In this document: positions 17,442-27,429 of the stretch, one piece after another | Numbering within the stretch: the first letter of the stretch is position 1 | Layout: each line of letters begins with the position of its first letter | Source of the DNA: Erwinia sp. 198 | GTDB lineage: Bacteria > Pseudomonadota > Gammaproteobacteria > Enterobacterales > Enterobacteriaceae | Length of the DNA: 64,000 nt | Direction of reading: 5' to 3' | Assembly (NCBI RefSeq): GCF_003937915.1 | Contig: NZ_RHUM01000007.1 | Coordinates: 186,001 to 250,000, forward strand | The notes under the pieces: generated by a model | The model's input: the letters and a program-made list of their open reading frames with translations, nothing else | The model's database searches: none | Told to the model about the DNA's origin: nothing | Position numbers and translations under genes: made by a program

Positions 17442-18215
17442 ATGGTGCTGAAGAACATCAGACACCGGCTTCCTCCCTCAACTGTCGTGAAACAACAACA
17501 GCAGGAGCGTCTTTACTGGCGAGAGTGCCAGCGCACCTACACGTTTCAGCCGATCTACCGGGTAACCGGCAGCCTGATGGCAATTGAGCTGCTCACTGCG
17601 GTGTTTCATCCTTCCGCGCCGGGGCAGAGAGTATCGCCGGAGTCCTATTTTGCCGCGCTTGACGCTACGGAGCGGATGCTGATTGTTCGCGAGCAGCTGG
17701 AACTGTTGGAGAAGTGGAAAACAAAATTTATCGAAGGCGGCATGGTGGCCTCGGTCAATATTGACGGTCCGACGCTACAGGCCGTCCAGCATAATCCGCT
17801 GGTTCGCCAGCTTATCGCGCGCTGTCCGTGGGTGCGTTTTGAACTGGTTGAACATCAGGTGCTGCCGCAGGAAGCGCTGGTCGCGCAGATCCCGGAGCTG
17901 GGGCCGCTGTGGCTGGACGATTTCGGCTCGGGCATGGCGAATTTTTCTGCGCTATCAGAGCTGAAATATGACTATATCAAGCTGGCGCGCGAGCTGTTTA
18001 TCCTGCTGAGAAAATCGGAAGAGGGCCGCAGCCTGTTCAATATGCTGCTGGCGCTGATCAACCGCTACTGCAAAGGCGTGATTGTAGAAGGCGTCGAGAC
18101 GCTGGAGGAGTGGCATCAGGTAAAGAACTCGTTCGCCTGCGCGGCGCAGGGCTATTATTTCGCGCATCCTATGCCGTTTGATCGGCTGGAAACGCTGCCG
18201 CTAAAGCTGGCGTAA
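17442..18215 (+). CDS. pdeH: c-di-GMP phosphodiesterase PdeH (YhjH)
   Basis: Stand-alone cytoplasmic EAL phosphodiesterase that keeps c-di-GMP low in motile cells. The 257 residues are co-linear with E. coli YhjH (255). Catalytic features: ELLTAV at the EAL position (E49), SVNIDGPTL, RFELVEH, LDDFGSGMANFSALSE with D159-D160, YDYIKLARELF supplying the Lys, VEGVET and AAQGYYF. There is no sensory domain. AAGGA lies seven bases before the ATG, and the sigma-28 promoter is directly upstream. With BcsA's PilZ domain in the same block, it links flagellar expression to suppression of cellulose. Confidence 0.96.
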   Translation: MVLKNIRHRLPPSTVVKQQQQERLYWRECQRTYTFQPIYRVTGSLMAIELLTAVFHPSAPGQRVSPESYFAALDATERMLIVREQLELLEKWKTKFIEGGMVASVNIDGPTLQAVQHNPLVRQLIARCPWVRFELVEHQVLPQEALVAQIPELGPLWLDDFGSGMANFSALSELKYDYIKLARELFILLRKSEEGRSLFNMLLALINRYCKGVIVEGVETLEEWHQVKNSFACAAQGYYFAHPMPFDRLETLPLKLA

Positions 18216-18275
18216 TGCCGTTTTCTCCCTGCTCGTCTATCTTTACAGGAGACGAAGCGAACAAGGAGATAAACA

Positions 18276-20339
18276 GTGTCGCGCACAGGAAAAGTAATTA
18301 GCTGGATTGTCGGGATTTTTTTGTTGCTGGTTGTGGTGGTAGTAGTAGTTATCGCGACATTTAACTGGAACCGCCTGAAGCCAACTATCAACCAGAAAGT
18401 CTCCACAGAGCTGAATCGCCCCTTCGCTATCCGCGGCGATCTGGGCGTCGCCTGGGAGCGTAATCGCGACGATCCGGGCTGGCGTAGCTGGGTGCCGTGG
18501 CCGCACGTGCACGCGCAGGATATTCTGCTGGGCAACCCGCCAGCTATTGACGATATTACGATGGTGCATTTGCAGCGCGTGGACGCAACGCTCTCCCCGC
18601 TGGCGCTGCTGCATAAAGAAATCTTTATCCCGTGGATCAAACTGGAGCAGCCCGATGCGCGTCTGATCCAGACGGCGAAGGGCAAAAATAACTGGACGTT
18701 TGACCTGGCCGCCAGCGACAGCGCCTCGTCCGATGCACAGCCTTCCGCGTGGACTTTCCGCATGGACAACATCCTGTTCGATCAGGCAAAAATCGCGTAC
18801 CGTGACGCCATTAACAAGGCGGACGTGCAGGTGACGGTCAATCCGTTGGGCAAGCCCGTTCCCTACGCCCAGATTGCAGGCGGCAAGGATGAAGCGGGTC
18901 AGAAGGGCGCATCAGACTTTGTTTTCGGCTGGAAAGCGGCCGGTACCTATAACGATGAGAAGCTGACCGGCGACGGTAAACTTGGCGGCATGCTCTCGCT
19001 ACGCAGCAAAACTAATCCTTTCCCTGTTCAGGCCGATGTGCGCAACGGCACCACGCGCGTGCAGGTGGCGGGCAGCCTGCAGGATCCGATGAACCTGGGC
19101 GGGCTGAATATCCGCCTGCGCTTCTCCGGCGATACGCTGGCGAACCTGTATGGCCTGGCCGGCGTGCTGCTGCCTGATACGCCTCCTTATGAAACCGACG
19201 GTCATCTGATTGCCCGTTTTCAACAGAAAGGCGGCCCGGTCTTTCATTACAACGATTTTAACGGCCATATCGGCGACAGCGATATTCACGGCTCGCTGAC
19301 CTACAGCCAGGTGAAGCCGCGCCCTAAACTGGAAGGCTCGCTGGAATCACGCCAGCTGCGCATGGCCGATCTGGGGCCGCTGATCGGCGTCAAATCCGGT
19401 AAGGGCAGCGACAAAACCGAGCAGGCGAAGGCGAAAAGAGGCGAGGCGCCTAATCAGCCTGCGGATCGGGTGTTGCCGCATGACAGATTCGATACCAAAA
19501 ACTGGGATGTAATGGACGCCGACGTGAAGTTTAGCGGCAAGCGTATCGAACACAGCGATTCCCTGCCCATCAGCGATCTCTATACGCATCTGGTGCTGAA
19601 AAACGGTAACCTGCTGCTGGATCCGCTGCGTTTCGGCGTGGCGGGCGGCAGCCTTAATTCAACTATCCGCATGGAAGGCGACCGTTCGCCGATGCGGGCG
19701 CGCGCCGATCTTCACGCGCGTAATCTGAAGCTGAAGCAGCTTTTTTCCAGCGTAGAGTCGATGCAAAGCAGCATAGGACAGATCAACGGTGACGCCACGC
19801 TGAGCGGTACGGGCAACTCCGTTGCCGATATTCTGGCGACCAGCGACGGCAGCGTGAAATTGTTGATGAATGACGGCGTGATCAGCCGCGGGCTGATGGA
19901 AATCGTCGGTCTTAACGTGGGCAACTACGTGGTTGGCAAGCTGTTCGGCGATGACGAGGTGCGTATCAATTGCGCGGCGGCCGATCTGAACGTGGCGAAC
20001 GGGGTGGCCTCGACCAAACTTTTTGTCTTCGATACGGAGAACGCGGTGATCAACATCACCGGCACCACCAACTTTGCTAACGAACGGCTGGATCTTTCGA
20101 TTAATCCAGAGAGTAAAGGAATGCGTATCGTCACGCTGCGTTCGCCGCTTTACGTTAAGGGCACCTTTAAAGATCCCGATGCGGGCGTAAAAGCCGGGCC
20201 GCTGATTGCCCGTGGCGCTGCGGCCGTGGCTTTGGGAGCGGTAGTGGCGCCTGCCGCCGCGCTGCTGGCGTTGATTTCGCCCAGCGATAACGAGCAGAAC
20301 CAGTGCGTCAACGTCCTGCAGCAGATGAAAAAGAAATAA
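18276..20339 (+). CDS. yhjG: AsmA-family protein YhjG
   Basis: Inner-membrane-anchored AsmA-like protein of 687 residues, co-linear with E. coli YhjG (686). One N-terminal membrane helix (about residues 7-28) is followed by a large periplasmic beta-rich region, then the AsmA C-terminal domain (LKQLFSSVESMQSSIGQING onward) and a hydrophobic Ala-rich tail. The family is implicated in phospholipid transport between the membranes; the specific role of YhjG is unclear. The start is a GTG with AAGGAG 8 bases upstream. It lies 60 bases after pdeH and may be co-transcribed. A strong bidirectional terminator follows at once. Confidence 0.94.
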   Translation: MSRTGKVISWIVGIFLLLVVVVVVVIATFNWNRLKPTINQKVSTELNRPFAIRGDLGVAWERNRDDPGWRSWVPWPHVHAQDILLGNPPAIDDITMVHLQRVDATLSPLALLHKEIFIPWIKLEQPDARLIQTAKGKNNWTFDLAASDSASSDAQPSAWTFRMDNILFDQAKIAYRDAINKADVQVTVNPLGKPVPYAQIAGGKDEAGQKGASDFVFGWKAAGTYNDEKLTGDGKLGGMLSLRSKTNPFPVQADVRNGTTRVQVAGSLQDPMNLGGLNIRLRFSGDTLANLYGLAGVLLPDTPPYETDGHLIARFQQKGGPVFHYNDFNGHIGDSDIHGSLTYSQVKPRPKLEGSLESRQLRMADLGPLIGVKSGKGSDKTEQAKAKRGEAPNQPADRVLPHDRFDTKNWDVMDADVKFSGKRIEHSDSLPISDLYTHLVLKNGNLLLDPLRFGVAGGSLNSTIRMEGDRSPMRARADLHARNLKLKQLFSSVESMQSSIGQINGDATLSGTGNSVADILATSDGSVKLLMNDGVISRGLMEIVGLNVGNYVVGKLFGDDEVRINCAAADLNVANGVASTKLFVFDTENAVINITGTTNFANERLDLSINPESKGMRIVTLRSPLYVKGTFKDPDAGVKAGPLIARGAAAVALGAVVAPAAALLALISPSDNEQNQCVNVLQQMKKK

Positions 20340-20340
20340 A

Positions 20341-20372
20341 AAAAGCCCGGCGATTGCGCCGGGCTTTTTTTT
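20341..20372. terminator. Bidirectional rho-independent terminator, yhjG/yhjE
   Basis: Arms AAAAGCCCGGCG (20341-20352) and CGCCGGGCTTTT (20357-20368) with a 4-base loop, flanked by an A-run on the left and a T-run on the right. It serves the convergent yhjG and yhjE genes. Confidence 0.93.
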
Positions 20373-20375
20373 ACC

Positions 20376-20395
20376 AACCGGCCCGAGGGCCGGTT
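20376..20395 (-). terminator. Second hairpin between yhjG and yhjE
   Basis: AACCGGCCC / GGGCCGGTT (9-base perfect arms, 2-base gap) lies just left of the yhjE stop. Reading leftward it precedes the main terminator hairpin and may reinforce termination or protect the yhjE 3' end. Confidence 0.5.
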
Positions 20396-20412
20396 CAGCA
20401 TTACGAGCCGGA

Positions 20413-21741
20413 CTAGTCGAACAGCGACTCGTGGCGGGTTTCCCGGCTGGCGAACAGCGCGAACAGTGTCAGGCAGGCCATCGCCGCCAGATAGAGTCCT
20501 ACATAGAACAGGCCATAGTTATGTGCCAGCCAGGTCGCGATATAAGGGGCAACCGAAGCGCCCAGAATCGACGACAGGTTATAAGAGAACGAGGCACCCG
20601 TGTAACGCACCTCGGTCGGAAACAGCTCCGGCAGCAGCGCGCCCATCGGGCCGAAGGTCAGCCCCATCACGCTTAAGCCGCACAGCAGAAAAGCCATCAC
20701 CATCCACTGGCTACCGGAACCCAGCATCGCAGGGAAAATCAGCGCAAAGGCGATAATCATCAGCGTAATCACAATCATCGTCTTGCGGCGGCCGAAACGG
20801 TCGGCCAGCAGGCCCGCAATCGGCACCATCACGCCAAAACCGATCACCGCCAGCATCAGCATCCACAGCATGGTATTACGCGGGAAGCCCAGGCCGTTTG
20901 GCGCCGGCGTGGTGCCATAGGTCATGGAATAGACGGTCATGATATAGAACAGCGTATAGGTCGCCAGCATGATAAAGGTGCCCAGAATGGTCGCCTTCAT
21001 ATGCTTCGACAGCAGCGTGCCAATAGGGATTTTGACCTGTTTTTTCTCTTTTTTAACTTTAGCGAAAACCGGCGATTCGTTGAGCGAAACGCGCACGTAC
21101 AACCCGATCAGCACCAGCACCGCAGAGAGAATAAAAGGTACGCGCCAGCCCCACTGCATAAACTGCTCATCGGTTAACAGCCACGAGAGCAGCAGGAAGG
21201 TGCCGTTAGCGAAGAAGAAACCGATGGGCGCGCCAAGCTGCGGAAAGGAGCCGTACAGCGCGCGTTTTTTCGCCGGGGCGTTTTCGGTCGCCAGCAGCGC
21301 CGCGCCGCCCCATTCGCCGCCCAGCCCCAGACCCTGTCCAAAACGCGCCAGCGCCAGCAGCAGCGGCGCGAAGACGCCGATAGTTTCGTAGCCCGGCAGC
21401 AGGCCGATAACCACGGTAGAAATGCCCATCGTCAGCAGCGAAGCGACCAGCGTGACTTTACGACCCGCACGGTCGCCAAAGTGACCAAAAAGCGCCGAGC
21501 CGATGGGCCGCGCAATAAAGGCGATGGCGAACGTTGCCAGCGACTGTAGCGTTGCGACGGTGGCATCGCCCTGCGGGAAGAAAATATGCGGGAAGACGAT
21601 CACCGCCGCAGTGGCGTAAATATAGAAATCGAAAAATTCGATAGCGGTACCGACCAGCGAAGCGATCACCACTTTGCCGCGTGAATTGACGGGCTGGGTG
21701 TCCTGTTCGGCGTCGAGCGATGGTGCGATGGAGGCTTGCAT
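20413..21741 (-). CDS. yhjE: MFS transporter YhjE (metabolite:H+ symporter family)
   Basis: Inner-membrane major facilitator of the MHS subgroup with 12 predicted helices; substrate unknown, relatives move small organic acids or osmolytes. The 442 residues align along their length with E. coli YhjE (440): TAIEFFDFYIYATAAVIVFP, the loop 2-3 motif GHFGDRAGRK, ARFGQGLGLGGEWGG and the repeat motif LADRFGRRK are all present. It converges on yhjG as in E. coli. The ribosome binding site is weak (AAGAAA). This is the last gene of the conserved bcs-yhj block. Confidence 0.93.
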   Translation of the reverse strand: MQASIAPSLDAEQDTQPVNSRGKVVIASLVGTAIEFFDFYIYATAAVIVFPHIFFPQGDATVATLQSLATFAIAFIARPIGSALFGHFGDRAGRKVTLVASLLTMGISTVVIGLLPGYETIGVFAPLLLALARFGQGLGLGGEWGGAALLATENAPAKKRALYGSFPQLGAPIGFFFANGTFLLLSWLLTDEQFMQWGWRVPFILSAVLVLIGLYVRVSLNESPVFAKVKKEKKQVKIPIGTLLSKHMKATILGTFIMLATYTLFYIMTVYSMTYGTTPAPNGLGFPRNTMLWMLMLAVIGFGVMVPIAGLLADRFGRRKTMIVITLMIIAFALIFPAMLGSGSQWMVMAFLLCGLSVMGLTFGPMGALLPELFPTEVRYTGASFSYNLSSILGASVAPYIATWLAHNYGLFYVGLYLAAMACLTLFALFASRETRHESLFD

Positions 21742-22183
21742 AATTGTTTCTTATTTTTAATACGTGAAAAGGAATCTTACGCACTGGATCCCGTTCGTTC
21801 AATGGTAGCCAGCCGGGGCGCAGGCGTGGAAAAGAGGATCGTGCGTAAGATAGCGCCGGCGCTGGCTGATAGCCGGGCGAAACGCCCTTTTCATGGCAAG
21901 ATCCACCAGCAAAGATGCGATAAAAAGTATCTCTTCAGGTAAAAATGCCTGGGGCAGCCCGCTTTTTGTGCGGCCGGCGGCATTTTCGACTGAGGGCGGC
22001 ATTTATGGTTCGCGCCGTCGGGCGGTAACGAAGCATGTCGGCGCTGGTTAAATCAACCTTAAATCAACGCCTTTTTTCTGTCGCCATTCGGCTTTTTCCT
22101 GATCGAAAACAGCGCCTTAGTTTGCCTGGTTAATAAACTCCTCTGACCTTTTTCCCTCTGAATTTATGGAAGGTTTTGCCCGG
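21742..22183. other. yhjE-RND operon intergenic region
   Basis: About 440 bases between divergent units. Short open frames occur on both strands but none has a ribosome binding site or recognisable content. GGCGGCATTT occurs twice (near 21968 and 21994). I see no clear promoter. Confidence 0.35.
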
Positions 22184-22253
22184 ATGCGACTGACTCCTAC
22201 CCGCGCTGACGCGCTTTTTACCGCTGCTGCTGTTTACCTTTACGGTTACGGCT

Positions 22254-23282
22254 GTGCCGCCGCCGGCCGTGACCGTGACCACGCTTACCCGCGAAAAAAT
22301 TGCCCATCCTCGCCGCTATCTGGGGCGTGTTGAGGCGCCCCGGCAGGTTGACGTGGTGGCGAGAACCGAAGGCGTTATCGTCAAACGCTATTTCAAAAAC
22401 GGTGAAAATATCCGCGAAGGGCAGCCGCTGTTTGACCTCGATCCGGCAGAGCATCACGCCGCGCTGGCGCGTAGCCAGGCGCAGGTCGGTCAGGCGGCGG
22501 CGCAGGCCCGGCAAGCACAGCTGCACCTTGCGCGTCTGCAACGACTGGGCGCGGGGACGGCGGTCAGCCAGTCCGAGCTGGATAATGCCCTGGCCGAGCG
22601 CGACAGGGCGCGCGCCGCGCTGAAAGAGGCCGAAGCGCTTTTACAGACCCAGCGGCTGAACGTGGCTTTCACCCGCATCGCCGCGCCGATTAGCGGACGC
22701 GCGGGCCACAGCACTCTTCACGAAGGCGCGCTGGTTAACCCTGCACGCGGCGCGCTGGTCAGGCTGAAGCAGCTCGATCCCGTGCATGTGGTGATAGCCA
22801 TCGACGAGCGCGACTATCTGGCCGACTGGCAGAAAACGCTGAAGGGCGATATGCAGCAGGCGAACAAGGCGATAACGGCCCGCATTCAGCTGGCGAATGG
22901 TGCTACTTACCCTTACAGCGGCCGTTTCTTTGCGCTGGATAATCATATTGATAATCAAACCGGCACCGTGGCCGTAAGCCTGGCCTTCGCCAATCCACGG
23001 CATCTGCTGCTGCCGGGCGGCGTAGTGGAGGTGCAGCTTCAGCCGCTGGCTCAGGAACGGCTATTGCTGCCCGCATCGGCGCTACAGCAGGACGGCGGCG
23101 GCTACTTCGTGTTTCGGGTGGATCGGCAGCAGCACGTAGAACAAGTCCCTGTTGAAGTGGGCGCGCAGATTGGACAGCGCTATATCATCACCGCCGGCCT
23201 TGCCGCAGGCGATCGGGTTATCATTGCGGGCATGCAGCGCGTCAGGCCGGGTATGCAGGTCGCCGCCAGCGAAGCAGTATGA
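22254..23282 (+). CDS. RND efflux periplasmic adaptor (MFP) subunit, leader apparently frameshifted
   Basis: Membrane-fusion protein of the HlyD/AcrA class bridging the RND pump to the outer-membrane channel. The 342 residues show the biotinyl-lipoyl half-motifs (VVARTEGVIVKRYFKNGE and AFTRIAAPISGRAG), an alpha-helical hairpin of about 60 residues, a beta-barrel and a membrane-proximal domain. The in-frame start is a GTG after any signal peptide. In the same frame upstream lies a good signal sequence (TRFLPLLLFTFTVTA) with no ATG, while an ATG at 22184 with GGAAGG before it is one base out of frame. A single indel near 22191-22195 would join them. Either the gene is damaged or initiation uses CTG at 22206. 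No outer-membrane channel gene is adjacent. Confidence 0.85.
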   Translation: MPPPAVTVTTLTREKIAHPRRYLGRVEAPRQVDVVARTEGVIVKRYFKNGENIREGQPLFDLDPAEHHAALARSQAQVGQAAAQARQAQLHLARLQRLGAGTAVSQSELDNALAERDRARAALKEAEALLQTQRLNVAFTRIAAPISGRAGHSTLHEGALVNPARGALVRLKQLDPVHVVIAIDERDYLADWQKTLKGDMQQANKAITARIQLANGATYPYSGRFFALDNHIDNQTGTVAVSLAFANPRHLLLPGGVVEVQLQPLAQERLLLPASALQQDGGGYFVFRVDRQQHVEQVPVEVGAQIGQRYIITAGLAAGDRVIIAGMQRVRPGMQVAASEAV

Positions 23283-23290
23283 GGAAGCCT

Positions 23291-26200
23291 ATGCTGAACT
23301 TTTTTATCAGGCGGCCTAAATTCGCCATGGTGATTGCGCTGATTATCACGCTGACCGGAGCGATGGCGCTGAAAGCCATCCCGATTGAACAGTTTCCACA
23401 GATCACGCCGCCCGTGATTAGCGTGTCGGCGATCTATCCCGGCGCCAGCGCCCGCGACGTGGCCGAAGCGGTGGGGGGGCCGGTCGAGGCGCAGCTCAAT
23501 GGCGTCAGCAATATGCTCTACATGGAATCCACCAGCAGCAATAACGGCAGCTATCAGCTGAGCATTACTTTCGCCAGCGGCACCGACCCCGATATGGCGG
23601 CGGTGGAAGTGCAGAATCGGCTGTCGCAAATCAGCGCCCGCCTGCCTGCTGAGGTCAATCAAAACGGCATCGCCGTGCGGAAACGGGCCAGCAATATTCT
23701 GATGAGTATCAGCGTGCTGTCGCCGGGCAACAAGCTTGATGCGCTCTCTCTCAGCAACTATACCTCGGTGCGTCTGCGCGACGCGCTGGCGCGTATCCAT
23801 GGCGTAGGCGACGTGCAGGTGTTTGGCGCGCGCGATTACAGTATGCGTATCTGGCTCGATCCGCACCGCATGGAGGCGCTAAACATCACGACCGATGACG
23901 TGATGCAGGCGCTAAGACAGCAAAACGTGCAGGCCGCCGCCGGGCAAATTGGCGCCACGCCAACGCCCGCGACCCAGCAAACCGTCCTGACAATCAGCGG
24001 CCAGGGCAGGCTGCTGACGCCGGAAGCCTTTGCGCAGATTGTGCTGCGCAGCAATGCACGCGGCGGCATGGTGCGGATTGGCGATATCGCCAGCGCCGAG
24101 CTGGGCGCGCAGAATTATCAGATTAACGCCGCGTTAAACAATACGCCGGGCGTTTTTCTGATGGTCTATCCCGCTCCGGCCGCCAATGCGCTTAGCGTGG
24201 CGAAAGCGGTACGGGCCGAAATGGCGGCGCAGGCACGGGTTTTTCCGCAGGATATGACGTATCACATTAAGTTTGACGCCACTACGCCCGTGACCGCCAC
24301 GCTGCATGAGATCGCGCTTTCTCTGCTTGTCACGCTGGTTGTGGTGCTGGTGGTGGTCTGGCTTTTTTTACAAAGCCTGCGCGCGACATTTATCGTGGCG
24401 TTGACCATTCCCGTTTCGCTGTTGGGCACCTTTGCCGTGCTGCTGGCGGCAGGCTACTCGGCTAATACGCTGAGCCTGTTCGCCGTTATCCTGGCGCTGA
24501 CCATCGTGGTGGACGACGCCATCGTGGTGGTGGAAAACGTCGAGCGCCTGATGATGGAGGAGCCGCTGCTGTCGCCCGCCGAGGCGACGTGCAAGGCGCT
24601 TGGGCAGATTGCCGGGCCGGTTATCGCCACCACGCTGGTGTTGCTGGCGGTGTTTGTGCCGACTGCCGTGTTGCCCGGCATCGTGGGCGAACTTTATCGG
24701 CAGTTCGCCGTCACGCTGTCGGCGTCGATGGTGCTGTCCAGCGTTTGTGCGCTGACGCTGACGCCCGCGCTTTGTGCCTGTCTGCTGCGGCGGCGCGTCG
24801 TGCCGACGACAGGGCCGCTGGCGAGCTTCAGGCGTTTTATCGATCGGACGCGTGATGGTTATGTCGCACTGACGCAAAAAATTAATCGCTACGCCGTTAC
24901 CACGGCGGTGGTGATCCTGGCCGCGGGCGTCGTGACCTGGATGAGCTATCAGCAGCTGCCCGATGGCTTTCTGCCGCAGGAGGATGAAGGCTACCTGTTT
25001 ATCAATGTTCAGCTGCCGGAAGGCGCGGCGCTGCCCAGAACACAGCAGGTAATGGAGCAGATGTACCAGGTCGTGAAAAAAAATCCGGCGGTAGCGGACG
25101 TCATCAAAATCACCGGGTTCAGCCTGCTGGGGGGCGGTAACTCACCCGACAGCGGCTTCGGCATCGTGCTGCTGAAAGCGTGGCACGAGCGCCCATCCAT
25201 CGTGCAGCTTTTGCCGACGCTTCAGCAGCAGCTGGCCGCCATTCCTGCCGCCACCATTATGGCTTTCGTGCCGCCGCCGATCGGCGGTCTGGGCAACGCC
25301 GCCGGTTTCGATCTGCGTATTCAGGCGCTGGAAGGGCAGTCGCCCCAGGCGCTGGCGCAGGCGGCCCACGCCGTGATTGCGGCGGCGAATCAGCATCCTC
25401 TGCTTAGCCGGGTATTTACCAAATTCAGCACGACGGCGCCGGAAATGAGCCTGACCATCGACCGCGAGCGGGCCGCGCTGATGCAGGTGCCGGTCAGTCG
25501 AATTGTTGGCGTACTGCAAACCGCGTTCGGCGGCAGCGAGGCGGGCGACTTTACCCGGAACGGCCGCCAGTTTCGGGTACAGGTGCAAAATGCGATGCAC
25601 TTTCGTCAGTACAGCGAGCAGCTGCTGGCGCTGACGGTGCGCAGCGACACGGGCGCGCAGGTCAGGCTGAACCAGCTGGTTACGCTGAAGCCGTCGCTCG
25701 GCGCGCCTTACATCATGCAGTACAACCAGTTTCCGGCGCTGGCGATCGGTGGCGGTGGCGCGCAGGGCGTTAGTTCAGGGCAGGCGATGCAGGCGATGAC
25801 CGAGGTGCTGGCGCAGCATCTGCCGGAAGGCTACGACTACAGCTGGAGTGGCATGTCGTATCAGGAGCAGCAAACCGGTAATCAGGCCGTGCTGATCTAC
25901 CTGGCGGCGGTGCTGTTCGCCTGGCTGTTTATGGTGGCACAGTATGAAAGCTGGAGCGTGCCGCTGGCGGTAATGCTGTCGGTCGTTTTCGCCGCCGCAG
26001 GCGCCGTGGCCGGCCTGCATCTGATGGGCTTTACCAACGATGTTTATGCGCAGATCGGGCTGGTGTTGCTGATGGGCCTGGCCGCCAAAAACGCCATTCT
26101 GCTGGTCGAATTTGCCCGCGATCGCCGCGCCAGCGGCGTGCCGATCGGCCAGGCCGCGAAGCAGGCTGCCAGCCAGCGTTTTCGTGCGGTGATGATGACC

Positions 26201-26398
26201 GCCATTTCCTTTATCGTCGGCGTGCTGCCGCTGGTGATGGCCAGCGGTGCGGGGGCGGCCAGCCGCCGCATTATCGGTATAACGGTCTTTAGCGGCATGC
26301 TGGCGGCCACGCTGTTTGGCATTTTATTTATTCCCGCGCTCTGGCTGCATATCCAGCGTCTGCGGGAGTGGTGCAAGCGGCCTCGGGGGGCGCGTTAA
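23291..26398 (+). CDS. RND multidrug efflux pump, inner-membrane HAE1 transporter
   Basis: Proton-driven trimeric exporter of the AcrB/MexB class. About 1035 residues with the diagnostic layout: N-terminal helix, large periplasmic loop, helices 2-6, C-terminal helix cluster and second loop. The helix-4 proton relay Asp pair is present in [22 protein letters not shown] and the second-half [14 protein letters not shown] match the family. I chose the ATG at 23291 because GAGGA ends five bases before it and [12 protein letters not shown] is a typical RND start; the ATG at 23279 overlaps the adaptor stop but lacks a good ribosome binding site. Substrates cannot be deduced. Confidence 0.92.
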   Translation: MLNFFIRRPKFAMVIALIITLTGAMALKAIPIEQFPQITPPVISVSAIYPGASARDVAEAVGGPVEAQLNGVSNMLYMESTSSNNGSYQLSITFASGTDPDMAAVEVQNRLSQISARLPAEVNQNGIAVRKRASNILMSISVLSPGNKLDALSLSNYTSVRLRDALARIHGVGDVQVFGARDYSMRIWLDPHRMEALNITTDDVMQALRQQNVQAAAGQIGATPTPATQQTVLTISGQGRLLTPEAFAQIVLRSNARGGMVRIGDIASAELGAQNYQINAALNNTPGVFLMVYPAPAANALSVAKAVRAEMAAQARVFPQDMTYHIKFDATTPVTATLHEIALSLLVTLVVVLVVVWLFLQSLRATFIVALTIPVSLLGTFAVLLAAGYSANTLSLFAVILALTIVVDDAIVVVENVERLMMEEPLLSPAEATCKALGQIAGPVIATTLVLLAVFVPTAVLPGIVGELYRQFAVTLSASMVLSSVCALTLTPALCACLLRRRVVPTTGPLASFRRFIDRTRDGYVALTQKINRYAVTTAVVILAAGVVTWMSYQQLPDGFLPQEDEGYLFINVQLPEGAALPRTQQVMEQMYQVVKKNPAVADVIKITGFSLLGGGNSPDSGFGIVLLKAWHERPSIVQLLPTLQQQLAAIPAATIMAFVPPPIGGLGNAAGFDLRIQALEGQSPQALAQAAHAVIAAANQHPLLSRVFTKFSTTAPEMSLTIDRERAALMQVPVSRIVGVLQTAFGGSEAGDFTRNGRQFRVQVQNAMHFRQYSEQLLALTVRSDTGAQVRLNQLVTLKPSLGAPYIMQYNQFPALAIGGGGAQGVSSGQAMQAMTEVLAQHLPEGYDYSWSGMSYQEQQTGNQAVLIYLAAVLFAWLFMVAQYESWSVPLAVMLSVVFAAAGAVAGLHLMGFTNDVYAQIGLVLLMGLAAKNAILLVEFARDRRASGVPIGQAAKQAASQRFRAVMMTAISFIVGVLPLVMASGAGAASRRIIGITVFSGMLAATLFGILFIPALWLHIQRLREWCKRPRGAR

Positions 26399-27429
26399 TG
26401 ACCGGTCATGACCGGGCGCTGAAAACCGTTGTCATGCTGGGCATGTTGGTCATTATCTTTGCGGGCATCCGGGCGGGGGCCGATATCGTGGTGCCCTTCA
26501 TTCTGGCACTGTTCATGGCGGTCATCCTCAATCCGCTGGTGATGTTGTTGCAGCGCATTGGCCTGCCGAGGATGCTGGCCGTTGCGCTGATTATCGGCAT
26601 TATCGTGCTGGCAAGCGCCCTGCTGCTGACCACGCTGGCGGCTATGCTCAACGACTTTGCCCGCACGCTGCCGCAATACCGGCTGGTGATGCTTGCCTGG
26701 CTGGAAGAGACGCGGCAGCTGACGACGCGTTTGGGTTGGCCGTCTTCATTTGACGAAGCGATGGCGCTGGCCGATCCGAACGCGGCGATCAACCTGGTCA
26801 GCCACCTGGTTTCGCAGCTTTCCGGCGCTATCAGCGGCATCTTTCTGCTGCTGATGACGGTGGTCTTTATGCTGTTTGAAGTCCCTTTGCTGACGCAAAA
26901 GCTGCGGCGCGTTCTCAGCCGGCCCGGTGACGGCATGGCGGCGATCCAGCAGGCGCTCAACGGCGTAAGCCGCTACCTCATCCTGAAAACCGCTATCAGC
27001 CTGCTGACAGGCGCGCTGGTCTGGCTGCTGCTATGGCTGATAGGGGTGCGCTTTGCGCTGTTGTGGAGCGTGCTGGCCTTTGCGCTGAACTACATTCCTA
27101 ATATAGGGTCAGTTATCGCTGCTGTTCCACCCGTGATCCAGGTTTTGATCTTTAACGGCAGCGGGGAAAGCGTCGTGGTCGTAGGCGGCTATCTGCTGAT
27201 CAACCTGGTGATTGGCAATATGCTGGAGCCGCGCTGGATGGGACGCGGGCTGGGCCTGTCCACGCTGGTGGTCTTTCTGTCGCTGATTTTTTGGGGCTGG
27301 TTGTTGGGGCTGGTCGGGATGCTGCTCTCCGTGCCGCTGACCATCGTGGCGAAGATCGCGCTGGAGCAAACGCCGGGCGGCGAGCGGCTGGCGCTGCTGC
27401 TTGGCGACGGCAGGGATCACAGCGTCTGA
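26398..27429 (+). CDS. AI-2E family permease, YhhT-like
   Basis: Inner-membrane protein of 343 residues from the AI-2E/PerM family, most like E. coli YhhT (shared blocks: GLSGA-type loop, [86 protein letters not shown]). About eight hydrophobic helices. Family members have been linked to autoinducer-2 or small-solute export, but function is unproven. Its ATG overlaps the pump stop (TAATG), so it is translationally coupled to the RND genes, an arrangement not found in E. coli. The 3' end overlaps the convergent hydrolase gene by 13 bases. Confidence 0.87.
   Translation: MTGHDRALKTVVMLGMLVIIFAGIRAGADIVVPFILALFMAVILNPLVMLLQRIGLPRMLAVALIIGIIVLASALLLTTLAAMLNDFARTLPQYRLVMLAWLEETRQLTTRLGWPSSFDEAMALADPNAAINLVSHLVSQLSGAISGIFLLLMTVVFMLFEVPLLTQKLRRVLSRPGDGMAAIQQALNGVSRYLILKTAISLLTGALVWLLLWLIGVRFALLWSVLAFALNYIPNIGSVIAAVPPVIQVLIFNGSGESVVVVGGYLLINLVIGNMLEPRWMGRGLGLSTLVVFLSLIFWGWLLGLVGMLLSVPLTIVAKIALEQTPGGERLALLLGDGRDHSV

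Noticed and set aside
17232-17465. 77-codon minus-strand frame in the kdgK-pdeH gap
   Set aside because: It overlaps kdgK and pdeH starts, the sigma-28 promoter and the KdgR-like box, and has no ribosome binding site.
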